DNA of 64,000 nt, taken from Hanleya hanleyi (Eukaryota; Mollusca; Polyplacophora; Lepidopleurida; Hanleyidae). The DNA is taken from contig JAVTVY010008188.1 in assembly GCA_036873755.1 (NCBI GenBank), positions 124,001 through 188,000 on the forward strand. Reading direction: 5' to 3'. The notes below the pieces were generated by a model. The model saw only the letters and a list, made by a program, of their open reading frames with translations. It made no database searches and had not been told where the DNA came from. Of this stretch, positions 55,936 through 63,900 are shown piece after piece (position 1 is the stretch's first letter; each line of letters starts with the position of its first letter). The translations under genes and the position numbers were made by a program.

Positions 55936-56541
55936 ATGGACCCTCGGTGGCAGCATCCCTTCAATTGCGTCATCGCAGGACCGACGGGTTCCGGCAAACC
56001 GCACTTCGTCATGAAGCTCCTTCAACACGCCGACAGCATGATCACCCCATCCATTGACCGAGTGTGGTGTTACGGAGAATGGCAGGCAGCGTATGCAGCA
56101 ATGTCCCACATCACGTTCGTGGAAGGCCTACCTAACCTGGCCGATTTAGAACCGGACACCTTGGTGGTTCTGGATGATCTCATGGCGGAGACGGATGCGC
56201 GGGTCACCCAACTCTTTACAAAAGGCAGCCACCATCGACGGCTCAGCATCATCTACATTGTGCAGAATCTGTTCAGTAAAAACAAAGAACATAGGAACAT
56301 CAGCTTAAATGCCTACTACCTGGTGGTCTTCAAAAACCCGAGAGATACCACTCAACTGCTGCACCTGGCGAGACAGATGTATCCCGGCCGCACACCGTTT
56401 GCGTTGGAAGCCTTCAAAGATGCGACAACCCCTCAGCACGGGTATATGCTCTTCGACCTCAAGCAAGCCACCCCCGACCACCTTCGACTACGGACCGGCA
56501 TCTATCCCGGAGAGACCCACCACGTGTACATGCAAAAATAA
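55936..56541 (+). CDS. Polinton packaging ATPase (A32/FtsK-HerA type), Walker A altered
   Basis: Encodes 201 residues, the usual length of Polinton/adenovirus-like genome-packaging ATPases that move DNA into the capsid. Walker A is GPTGSGKPHF at residues 15-24: the Thr or Ser that should follow the Lys is Pro (residue 22), which should abolish nucleotide-Mg binding. Walker B is TLVVLDDL (Asp80-Asp81) and the later Q-N motif (IIYIVQNLF) is present. The frame is otherwise complete from ATG 55936 to TAA, so the gene has kept its frame although probably inactive. No TATA box is obvious upstream, unlike its neighbours. A stem-loop follows the stop directly. Confidence 0.92.
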   Translation: MDPRWQHPFNCVIAGPTGSGKPHFVMKLLQHADSMITPSIDRVWCYGEWQAAYAAMSHITFVEGLPNLADLEPDTLVVLDDLMAETDARVTQLFTKGSHHRRLSIIYIVQNLFSKNKEHRNISLNAYYLVVFKNPRDTTQLLHLARQMYPGRTPFALEAFKDATTPQHGYMLFDLKQATPDHLRLRTGIYPGETHHVYMQK

Positions 56542-56544
56542 TGT

Positions 56545-56587
56545 AAACACACCCACAGTGGCGCCCCCAGCTGGGGTGTGTGTGTTT
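56545..56587 (+). ncRNA. 3' stem-loop after the ATPase gene
   Basis: AAACACACCC pairs with GGGTGTGT and GTTT across a small bulge and encloses a loop with GGCGCCCCCAGC. It starts 4 bases after the stop. The loop differs by one base from that of the zinc-finger genes while the stem is different in sequence but still paired. Confidence 0.6.
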
Positions 56588-56654
56588 GATGATCGGGATA
56601 ATAACAAGAATTAATACCACAGCATGGTGGACTTTGTCTCTGTTCTCTGAGGTA

Positions 56655-56661
56655 GATAAAA
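56655..56661 (+). promoter_or_regulatory. TATA-like box
   Basis: GATAAAAA about 41 bases before the ATG at 56696. Confidence 0.45.
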
Positions 56662-56695
56662 AGAGCAGAGTTGTGAGTTCTAGCATTAGTTGTAC

Positions 56696-57033
56696 ATGAT
56701 GTCTGCGCGAGTACGGAGGCAGGCTCCGACGCTCCGTGTATTGAAGACGGCCCCACCCGAGTTGGTCCGAACCATTGTACGGGGTGCGGCCCTGATCTTG
56801 TACGCTATCTGTGCGAGATCGGGTACAACCTGTTAAAAGGCAACGTACCACTGATTCCGGCTCAGAAGACCAAGTTGGCCAATCATAAGACAGGTCTATG
56901 AACCCTAGTCCAGAAGCGAGTCTCTCAAACACAAAAGAAAATGGTGTTCCAGAAAGGTGGCTTTCTCGGGGCCATCTTAGCACCGTTGGCCGCTTCCGTG
57001 TTGGGTCCAGTATTGGGTGGACTCTTCGGCTGA
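56696..57033 (+). pseudogene. small basic/hydrophobic Polinton virion protein, frameshifted
   Basis: A conserved small Polinton protein is recognisable across three frames. The start MMSARVRRQAPTLRVLK reads from ATG 56696. A middle part (YNLLKGNVPLIPAQKTKLANH) lies in a second frame from about 56810. The end, with a Gly/Leu/Ala-rich hydrophobic segment (GGFLGAILAPLAASVLGP), lies in a third frame and stops at TGA 57033. The Arg-rich start and a hydrophobic, possibly membrane-active, C-terminus recall small core peptides of adenovirus-like particles; that functional link is inference. At least two indels make it non-functional. Confidence 0.65.
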
Positions 57034-57035
57034 CA

Positions 57036-57867
57036 ATGAACCACACGAAAAAAATGGTTCTCGTCGAACCACGGTTCCTTCAAAACCTCCAATCGCCCTA
57101 CCCTGTCCCACCTACGGTGAAGACCATAAACACCCTCGATGGAGAGATGCAACAGATCTTACAGAGAACGGGGTTAAGCGACAATGAGAAAGTACAACGG
57201 TACAATGAGACGCTTCAACGGTACATGACGTTCATGGACCAATACAAAACCCTCTACCCCAGCACCAGCACCAACACCACCGCCACCACCACGTGACACA
57301 CCGTCGACCTCAACACCGCTCCAACAGCCGTCATTACCAGGGGTACCACCCACAGTCCCACAGTGGATCGAAGAGGAAGTGCTGAAGAGTGTACCTGCAT
57401 CGCTCAAGAAACAAGCTGGGCTGGTATTACAACGGATGAAACAGAATCCTAACATGACTTGGAATGATAAAGGCGAACTCCTGGTACAGAATCAGGTGGT
57501 CCCCGGGACCCACATGACGGATTTAGTGAATGACCTGATGCGTCAACGCAGGTCGCACACGGATCCTCGAGGATGGGAGGTCTTCGCTCAAGGCTTGAAA
57601 GACGTGCATGTACCACAGGAATTGGTGAGGAATCCCCAGCGCTGGGCCTGGATGCAGCGGACCCAGCAATCGCCGAGTGACCCACTACCTTCTTGGGAAG
57701 CTGAATGGGAACCGGAGTCACCCCCCAAAACACCACCACAACGGGCACCTTCTTTTCAGACCTTTCAAAAACCACCCTTGATCAAGACACCCCACATCTC
57801 CAGAGCCGTGACACGTAGCAAGTCACCGCGACGAACACGACGCCGGACACAACCGCCCAAGGCCTAA
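57036..57867 (+). pseudogene. conserved Polinton protein of unknown function, frameshifted
   Basis: The first part, from ATG 57036, reads MNHTKKMVLVEPRFLQNL and LSDNEKVQRYNETLQRYMTF, then enters a Thr-rich tract and stops at 57296. The second part continues in another frame from about 57300, with a Pro-rich linker and then LVLQRMKQNPNMTWNDKGEL, VDLVNDLMRQRR-like and VPQELVRNPQRW sequences, ending in a very basic tail (RSKSPRRTRRRT). Both parts match my memory of one widespread Polinton protein, encoded next to capsid genes. The basic tail suggests a DNA-binding virion component. The break lies in the low-complexity linker. Confidence 0.65.
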
Positions 57868-57912
57868 AACACATATTAAAACCAACAGCAGCAGCAAGAC
57901 AGCTCAGTCGCC

Positions 57913-58408
57913 ATGTTTTACCTCACCCTACCCAGTAACAGTTCACTGGATGTGTTTCCTGACAACACCTTGGCCAAGTACGTCACCCAGTTACCGCAAC
58001 CGTTGCATTTACCTGGACGATGGGAATGTGGCCTCGTGGATATCCAATACCCTTACTCGTGGTACAACGTGCGAGCCAATGAAGTGTGGTACGAGGTGAC
58101 CTACGAAGGCAAAACACCCGACTCACCCTCCCCGAAGGCCAATACGATACCCCCAAGGAGTTCATGCAGGGGCTGACAAGACTGTTGCATTATGAGGCTC
58201 TACGGGAGGTCACGAATGTTTCAAAACCCATCAATTCCTTTCCCTTCAAGAATCACGTGGACTGCTCTACCTACCCGTACGACAAACCGACATCAACACT
58301 ATCACGGTGGATATAAGAGATGACACGAGACGACCGGTGGCATTCGAACGAGGAAAAGTGGTGCTGACACTTCATCTTCGACAAGCACGTGCTCCCCACT
58401 TTGTATAA
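57913..58408 (+). pseudogene. penton-like minor capsid protein, broken and internally deleted
   Basis: Starts MFYLTLPSNSSLDVFPDNTL and WECGLVDIQYPYSWYNV, the standard N-terminus of Polinton minor capsid (penton-type) proteins, 39 bases after a TATTAAA box. The frame is lost near 58120. A second frame continues with YDTPKEFMQGLTRLL, and a third holds the C-terminal INTITVDIRDDTRRPVAFE and VVLTLHLR block, ending at TAA 58408. The whole spans only about 165 codons, whereas I expect roughly twice that, so the central part appears deleted. It would form the capsid vertices if intact. Confidence 0.7.
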
Positions 58409-58443
58409 TTAAGGTCCCTTACGAGTGCGATGCACGCAGCTAT

Positions 58444-58812
58444 ATGGACTATTATGCCCAACAGGCCGGGGGTGGCCTTCCCGTCTTTAGTGGTGCACGC
58501 ATGCAACGAGGACATGGGCTGGGGGATATACTCGGGAGCATCGTCAAAACATTCCTGCCCTTGGTGACGCGTGGGGTGAAAGCAATCGGCAAACAAGCGG
58601 TACACAGTGGACTGCAAGTGGCCGGTGATGTCTTGGGGGGTAACGCACCCAAAGAAACCTTGAATCGGCGGGCCCAAGAAGCGAGAGGCGTCTTGGTGGC
58701 CAAAGCACAACGCACCGTGGAGAATAAAAGACCTGCCCCACCGAGACCACGCACCAGTCGACGACCGACCCAACTACGACGCACATCGAAGATCCAGGAT
58801 ATCTTTTCTTAA
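58444..58812 (+). CDS. Polinton small capsid-associated protein
   Basis: Encodes 122 residues in one intact frame, ATG 58444 to TAA 58812. It begins MDYYAQQAGGGLPVFSGARM, followed by a Gly-rich GHGLGDILGSIV and an amphipathic helix-like region (LPLVTRGVKAIGKQ), and has a basic Pro/Arg-rich C-terminus (APPRPRTSRRP). This order is typical of a conserved Polinton protein encoded between the penton-like and major capsid genes, thought of as a minor or core component like adenovirus pVI or pX; the equivalence is inference. It lies only 2 bases before the major capsid gene, so they are probably co-transcribed. Confidence 0.7.
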   Translation: MDYYAQQAGGGLPVFSGARMQRGHGLGDILGSIVKTFLPLVTRGVKAIGKQAVHSGLQVAGDVLGGNAPKETLNRRAQEARGVLVAKAQRTVENKRPAPPRPRTSRRPTQLRRTSKIQDIFS

Positions 58813-58814
58813 AC

Positions 58815-60108
58815 ATGTCATTGATCCACGCAGAGTCCTGCCCCTCCACCAACAGTGAATTTGATTTGTGGACCGTCCCGCCCACACAAACCAGTGCCGA
58901 ACAAGGATTATGGGTGGAGCCTCTCCCGCTCTCCAGTATCAACGAAACAGAGCCCATCGAGTTCACCATCAGTAATGTGGATTTAGCGCATACATACTTC
59001 TATGTGAAAGCCAAGGTCGTCAACGGGCATGGCTCCAGAATCATCCAAGCTGCAACGGTGGGCCCGACGAATCTCTGGCTGCACTCGATGTTTCAACAGG
59101 TGGATATTTTTCTCAGCGACAAACTCATCAGTGACTCGACCAACACGTACCCCTATCGAGCCTACATCGAGACACTGTTGTCGTATGGACGAGAGGCTAA
59201 AAATCTCAGCTGACAGCCGCTTTATTCTACCAGTACACAGCCGAGCACATGGATACGGTGGATAATGAAGGATATAACAAACGGAAGGCTTTCACTGCGA
59301 ACGGCGCCTCGGTGGATCTCATGGGTCGACTACACGCAGACATTTTCATGCAAGACCGGTACCTCTTGAACAAGATCCCCATCAAAATCCGACTGATACG
59401 GGCGCCTCCGACCTTCGCCTTGATGGCCACAACGTAGACGGGCATGCAGCTGACTATAAGATTGTCATCCAAGACGCAGTCCTGTATGTCCGAAAAGTGA
59501 AACCGAATCCAGCCGTTCAATTGGGACACATGAAAGCCTTGGAAACAAAACCAGCCCAGTACCCTGTCCGACGTGTACAAATCAAAGTGTTCTCTGTGCC
59601 TGCTGGAAATATGAGCGCCAACAAAGAAAACCTGTTCTTGGGGGAACTACGCAAGCGATTGATCCTGGCCTGTGTGGAAAATACCAGTTTCAGCGGAGCC
59701 TACCCAGAGAATCCGTTTGACTTTAAACATTTCGGCATCAATATTATGGCCCTGCATGTGGATGGACAACAGGTCCCAGCCACGGCCTTAACACCGAACT
59801 TTGGGCGTAGAAATTTCATTCGAGCCTATCAGAGCCTGTTTACAGCCACCGGTCAAATCAACCAGGACGAAGGGAATATGATCAGTCTGGAGGACTACTC
59901 GAACGGATACACGTTGTTCTGTTTCGATCTGGCCCCCACCTTAGAGAATGACCCTCAGCTGGCCCTGGCCAAGCAAGGCAATTTACGGTTGGAAATACAC
60001 TTTGCACGACCCCTCGGGACCACCGTCAATGTGATCTGCTACGCCGAGTTTGACAACATCATTCAAGTGGACAAGGCGCGCAACGTGCTGTGTGACTTTG
60101 CCACCTAA
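58815..60108 (+). pseudogene. major capsid protein (double jelly-roll), two frameshifts
   Basis: The Polinton major capsid protein is recognisable throughout but split over three frames. Segment 1 (58815-59213) has DLWTVPPTQTS, WVEPLPLSSI and TYPYRAYIETLLSYG. Segment 2 (about 59214-59437) has AEHMDTVDNEGYNKR and LLNKIPIKIRLIR. Segment 3 (about 59437-60108) has DGQQVPATALTPNF, FIRAYQSLF and the terminal NVICYAEFDNIIQVD. About 430 codons in total is close to full length, so only small indels, near 59210 and 59437, separate the pieces. It would form the trimeric capsomers. Identification is firm; this copy cannot give an intact protein. Confidence 0.92.
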
Positions 60109-60109
60109 C

Positions 60110-60583
60110 ATGGATACAGACCAGATAACCACCGTGCTGGAGAATGACCCAGGGACACGTATGGTCTTTCAAGGGATGTTCGCCCGAGATGTGTTCCCAT
60201 TAGACCGTATGTATCCTGCTGCTTACGTTCTCAGCACGGACCCGATGGATCGGCCGGGTGAACATTGGGTGGCCGTGTACTTGACAGAACAGCAGGGCGA
60301 ATACTTTGACCCGTACGGCCTGCCACCCCTCCATCCCGATTTAACAGACTTCATGGATCAAGGCACAGAGACGTGGTGTTGGAACAGTCAAACGTTGCAA
60401 AGCCTGACCAGTAGCGTGTGCGGACAATATTGCTTGTTTTACCTGTACCATTGATGCCGGGGCAGAACCTTATCTACCATCGTACAGATGTTTGACGAGT
60501 ACCCCAAGGCCGAGGACCGCGATGTACTCGTATATGACTGGGCCGTCCATCATTACAATGTACAAGCCCCGTTCTGGGCTTAA
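60110..60583 (+). pseudogene. adenain-like cysteine protease with internal stop
   Basis: Starts at ATG 60110, directly after the capsid stop. The motifs GEHWVAVYL (His52), EYFDPYG (Asp67) and SSVCGQYC (Cys104) give the His-Asp-Cys triad of the Ulp1/adenain family that matures capsid proteins. An in-frame TGA at 60452-60454 cuts it to 114 residues, ten after the catalytic Cys. The same frame then continues for 42 codons to TAA 60581-60583, with sequence that looks like the normal end of the protein (TIVQMFDEYP). The stop looks like a single nonsense change. Substrates would be the virion proteins encoded upstream. Confidence 0.88.
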
Positions 60584-60690
60584 GTTCTTTCAATGTACAA
60601 GCCCCCTGTTCTGGGCTTAAGTTTACAAGCCCCCTGTTCTGGGCTTAAGTTCTATCAATGTACAAGCCCCCTGTTCTGGGCTTCAGTTTT
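60561..60690 (+). terminator. four hairpins after the protease gene
   Basis: Four near-identical units AAGCCCC(CTG)TTCTGGGCTT form 6-7-base-pair stems with short loops. They start in the last codons of the protease frame and are followed by AATAAA (about 60731). Probable 3'-end processing or termination region of the rightward gene block. Confidence 0.55.
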
Positions 60691-60907
60691 CACGTGGTTG
60701 TTCTCACGTTTTTGTTGCTAGTTATTCTTGAATAAAAAACTAAATGAGATCTCACCAAAAAACCCTGTCTTGTGTGTTTTCTATATGAGCATAATGCATG
60801 AAGGCTATAACAGACATGTGGGGATTCGGACAAACTGGCCTTGAACACCGTATTAGCCAATCAGTGCCTAGGATGGGGCCAAAGGTAACCCATCCATGTC
60901 CAGAAAA

Positions 60908-61005
60908 CATTACCCGGATGTAAAAGAACCCAGATGTAGGCGCGGACGTAGGCGAAAACATCCTAGTACCCGGATGTAGGCGCAGACGTGCGCGAAATTC
61001 CAGTA
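60908..61005. repeat. right iteron-like pair
   Basis: Two units ACCCGGATGTAGGCGCAGACGT-type followed by GCGAAA (first unit split as ACCCGGATGTAAAAGAACCCAGATGTAGGCGCGG), in the same orientation as the left array at 52151-52560. Confidence 0.7.
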
Positions 61006-61012
61006 CCCATCC

Positions 61013-61064
61013 ATTGGTTCTTTCATCGATCGCTCATTGGCTCTTTTTCTCGACCGCTGATTGG
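61013..61064 (-). promoter_or_regulatory. three spaced CCAAT boxes
   Basis: ATTGG at 61013, 61036 and 61060, spaced 23 and 24 bases, plus GCCAATCAG near 60854. No gene follows in either direction within the element. Confidence 0.4.
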
Positions 61065-61263
61065 TCCAAATGGAACTGCCCATCCTTCCCAGGTTAATTT
61101 ACAATCTCCTTTTTGTGTTCAAGCTCTGTATATCGATACCGCAACATTGTTGCCGAACCTTATCGAAAAGGAGACCTTTACCCTTTTGACATGGATGTGA
61201 CCTTTGACTCGACATTTATGCTCGCACTGCCGGTGATGACGCGCGCGCGCGCGTGCGGCCGGA

Positions 61264-62660
61264 TAACCCGCACCTGCGCTGCGGCCCGGGGCGGGCCGGG
61301 GCCGGGGAAAACCCGGATGTGGAAGAGGTCCCGGATGTTGAAAAGCTCCCGGATGTTGAAGAAGTCCCGGATGTTCTAGTACATGCATTCCATACGTCTA
61401 AGGAAAAAATTAGAATTCTTCTGTGTTCGGAGGTCATTCTGAAAACCGGAAGTGACGTCACACACAACCCACCAAGTCACGTGACCTGCGCAGCAGGATG
61501 TTGAACACGAACGACACACTAGTCCAGGCCGATGCCCCCTTACATGGGCTTCACATGGATACTTCACTCGATCCAATCGGCCCACTAGTGGCCCACCTAG
61601 ACCCCAACGCGTCTATTTCCATACGCTTTTCCCACAATTCCCTGTCTGCGCATGCGCAGAACGTCGAGCACGAACGACACACTAGTCCAGGCGGATGCTC
61701 CTTCACGAATGCTTCACATTGATACCTCACTCGACTCCATCGGACCATTAGTGGCCCATCTAGACCCCAACACGTCTATTTCCATACCCTTTTCCCACAA
61801 TTCCCTGTCTGCACATGCGCAGAATGTTGACAACGAATGACACACTAGTTCAGGTGGATGCTCCCTCACGAATGCTTCACACTGATACCTCATACGACTC
61901 CATCGGCCCATTAGTGGCCCACCTCGATCCCAGAACGTCTATTTTCATACACTTTCTCTACTGCGCATGCGTAGAATGACGTCAGTTCCACGTCAGGCCC
62001 GGCCCGTTGTATACTCCCTCACGTATGCTTTACATTGATATCTCACTCGATCCAATCGGCCCAGTAGTGGCCCACCTAAACCCCAAAACGTCTATTTCCG
62101 TACCCTTTTTCCACAATTCCCTGTCTGCGCATGCGCAGAATGTTGAACACGAACGATACACTAGCCCAGGTGGATACTCCCTCACGACTGCTTCACATTG
62201 ATACCTCACTCGACTCCATCGGACCATTAGTGGCCCACCTAGACCCCAAAATGTCTATTTCCATACCCTTTCTCTACTTCGCATGCGCAGAATGACGTCA
62301 GTTCCACGTCGCACCCAGTCCGTTGGATACTCTCTCACGTATGCTTTACATTGATACCTCACTCGACCCAATCGGTCCATTAGCGGTCTCTACAGATTGC
62401 CGAACAGTCTCACGAAAACCCACGGTTTTGGGACTACTTTCGGTCCGCAGAGGCAGACCGCATCACCGCCAGACCGCATCACCGCGGAGGAATCCATGTC
62501 CCCAAGGTCACGCCCGATTCATTTAGACCGGAAATGACGTCATACACTTGCGCAGAACACTCCTGCGCACACCTCCTCATGACCTCATTTCTGCGCACAC
62601 CACTTTCTCGCGCATGCGCACTGGCACCAATGTGACTCGAAATCCCCTTTGGTTACTACT
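61264..62660. repeat. right terminal inverted repeat of the Polinton
   Basis: Inverted match of 49258-50790 without the SINE. GCGCATGCGC palindromes lie near 61647, 62128 and 61964 (eroded), with TGACGTCA at 61977-61984 and 62293-62300. Four CCCGGATGT repeats lie at the inner edge (61313-61378). Frames within are by-products of the sub-repeats. Confidence 0.9.
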
Positions 62661-62666
62661 GCCATC
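62661..62666. repeat. target-site duplication GCCATC (right)
   Basis: Directly follows GGTTACTACT; identical to 49252-49257. Confidence 0.95.
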
Positions 62667-63240
62667 TTCCGCTGGGCCGAGCACATTCATGCACAGATAT
62701 ATATCTCACAATTAACCATACATCTGTTTTTTCGGTGTGGAAGGAAAGCCCGAGTACCCGGAGGGAAACCGATCGACGAGCACGGCCTGGGACCATGATA
62801 TCCTCGCTCTATCCGTTTGTCTGTTCTCCTTTCCGAAGCGTTGCGTCATGTGGCTGTGATTGTGCTGAAGGCATTGGTCCAATCTGACACCCCTGTACTG
62901 GAGAGTTTCCATGATCATAACCTCCCTCCAACAAAAATGTCGTAGTCTGTCTATCTCTGCTTGTACACGTGTTTACCCCTATGACCACCGCAATAATAAA
63001 ATATTTCAGTGATGGTCAGATGCATTATGCCCAAGAAAACGACTTTCGTGACTGGTTAACCGCATGAAAGTAGATACATTCAGGTACAGCGATAATTAGA
63101 AACCTCTTATCACCTGAGACGGTTTGGTAGTTCTGTCCGTTCTCAAGTTGATAGACAATTTGGACTGAGTATCTACACCTTGGGAATCTTCTGAATTCTT
63201 ACCACGCCACATCTAATCTCTTGTATTGCCTGTTTTAGCA
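62667..63240. other. right flank, nothing recognised
   Basis: No gene, RNA or repeat that I can support. Confidence 0.5.
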
Positions 63241-63612
63241 CAGATCGACTTATCTGAGAGCAGATCTTTGAGCCTAAGTGGTGGCTAAGGTGATTGCCGT
63301 GAAATGCGACTTAAAACAAATGGCCTAACAATTATGGGTCCATTTCAGCTGCCCACTTCTTTACCATTGCTCTGGGGTATTTCGACCGACCATAGCACGA
63401 CTTGGTGGAATCAGGAAACGAACCTTTCCATGAACACAAGTACTACGGTTATCTGGGATAGCGATAATCATGGTTTTAGCGACGATGATTTTGTATTTGA
63501 GAAACCCAAACACCTTACAGCACATCATAGCTGCTGCTTGCTTGATGAAATGCTATGCTATTTAACACCATTTTCAATGAAGCTGAAATGCAGGCGTCTC
63601 AAAAATTTTCAG
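63241..63612 (+). CDS. possible internal exon, unknown protein
   Basis: An open stretch lies between an acceptor-like CCTGTTTTAG (ending 63240) and a good donor CAG/GTATGT (at 63613). The frame from ATG 63304 reads MRLKTNGLTIMGPFQ and CCLLDEMLCYLTPFS; no domain is recognised. If unspliced it stops at 63648. With no neighbouring exons visible this stays weak. Confidence 0.25.
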
Positions 63613-63659
63613 GTATGTGATATTGGTACTATAATGTTACTGCCTTAACGCTATGAGGA

Positions 63660-63900
63660 TCTTTGAGTTACCCTGGTCTAGGGAAAGCATTTCACCCCCG
63701 CACCCCCATCCCTTTAATATTTTCTTATCTCTTGAGATTGGAGGCTGCAATTTCTACAATATATAGTGAGGTCAATTTCAACCAGGAAATGTAACAACAG
63801 CCAAGATGGCCCCTCCGACGACGTTGCATTGACGTCATATTGTGCAAATGTTTGGGTTTTTTTCGATTTTCGAACTCTTTTCATTGGTGCAATTTTACCA
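63660..63900. repeat. fragment related to the 47.4-kb MITE
   Basis: TTACCCTGGTCTAGGG, a CACCCCC-rich block, AAGATGGC and TTGACGTCAT appear in an arrangement like that of the element at 47404-47966, strongly diverged. Confidence 0.4.

Larger units (their letters stand above)
49258..62660. mobile_element. Polinton/Maverick element lacking DNA polymerase B
   Basis: Termini AGTAGTAACCAAAGGGGATT and its reverse complement, 6-bp duplication GCCATC and inverted repeats of about 1.4 kb define a 13,403-bp element. Inside are an integrase with chromodomain, packaging ATPase, cysteine protease, major capsid protein, penton-like protein and several smaller conserved Polinton genes: the virion and integration modules. 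Autonomous Polintons are usually 15-20 kb and encode a protein-primed DNA polymerase; no polymerase motif is visible here. The minus-strand gene near the left arm may be the remaining N-terminal part of the polymerase polyprotein. Most genes carry frameshifts or stops, so this copy is inactive. Confidence 0.95.

Noticed and set aside
56459..57046. 195-codon minus-strand frame
   Set aside because: It lies opposite the ATPase end and the small virion protein, whose plus-strand motifs are recognisable.
62712..62918. Minus-strand frame next to the Polinton right end
   Set aside because: Sixty-eight codons without motif or splice support.
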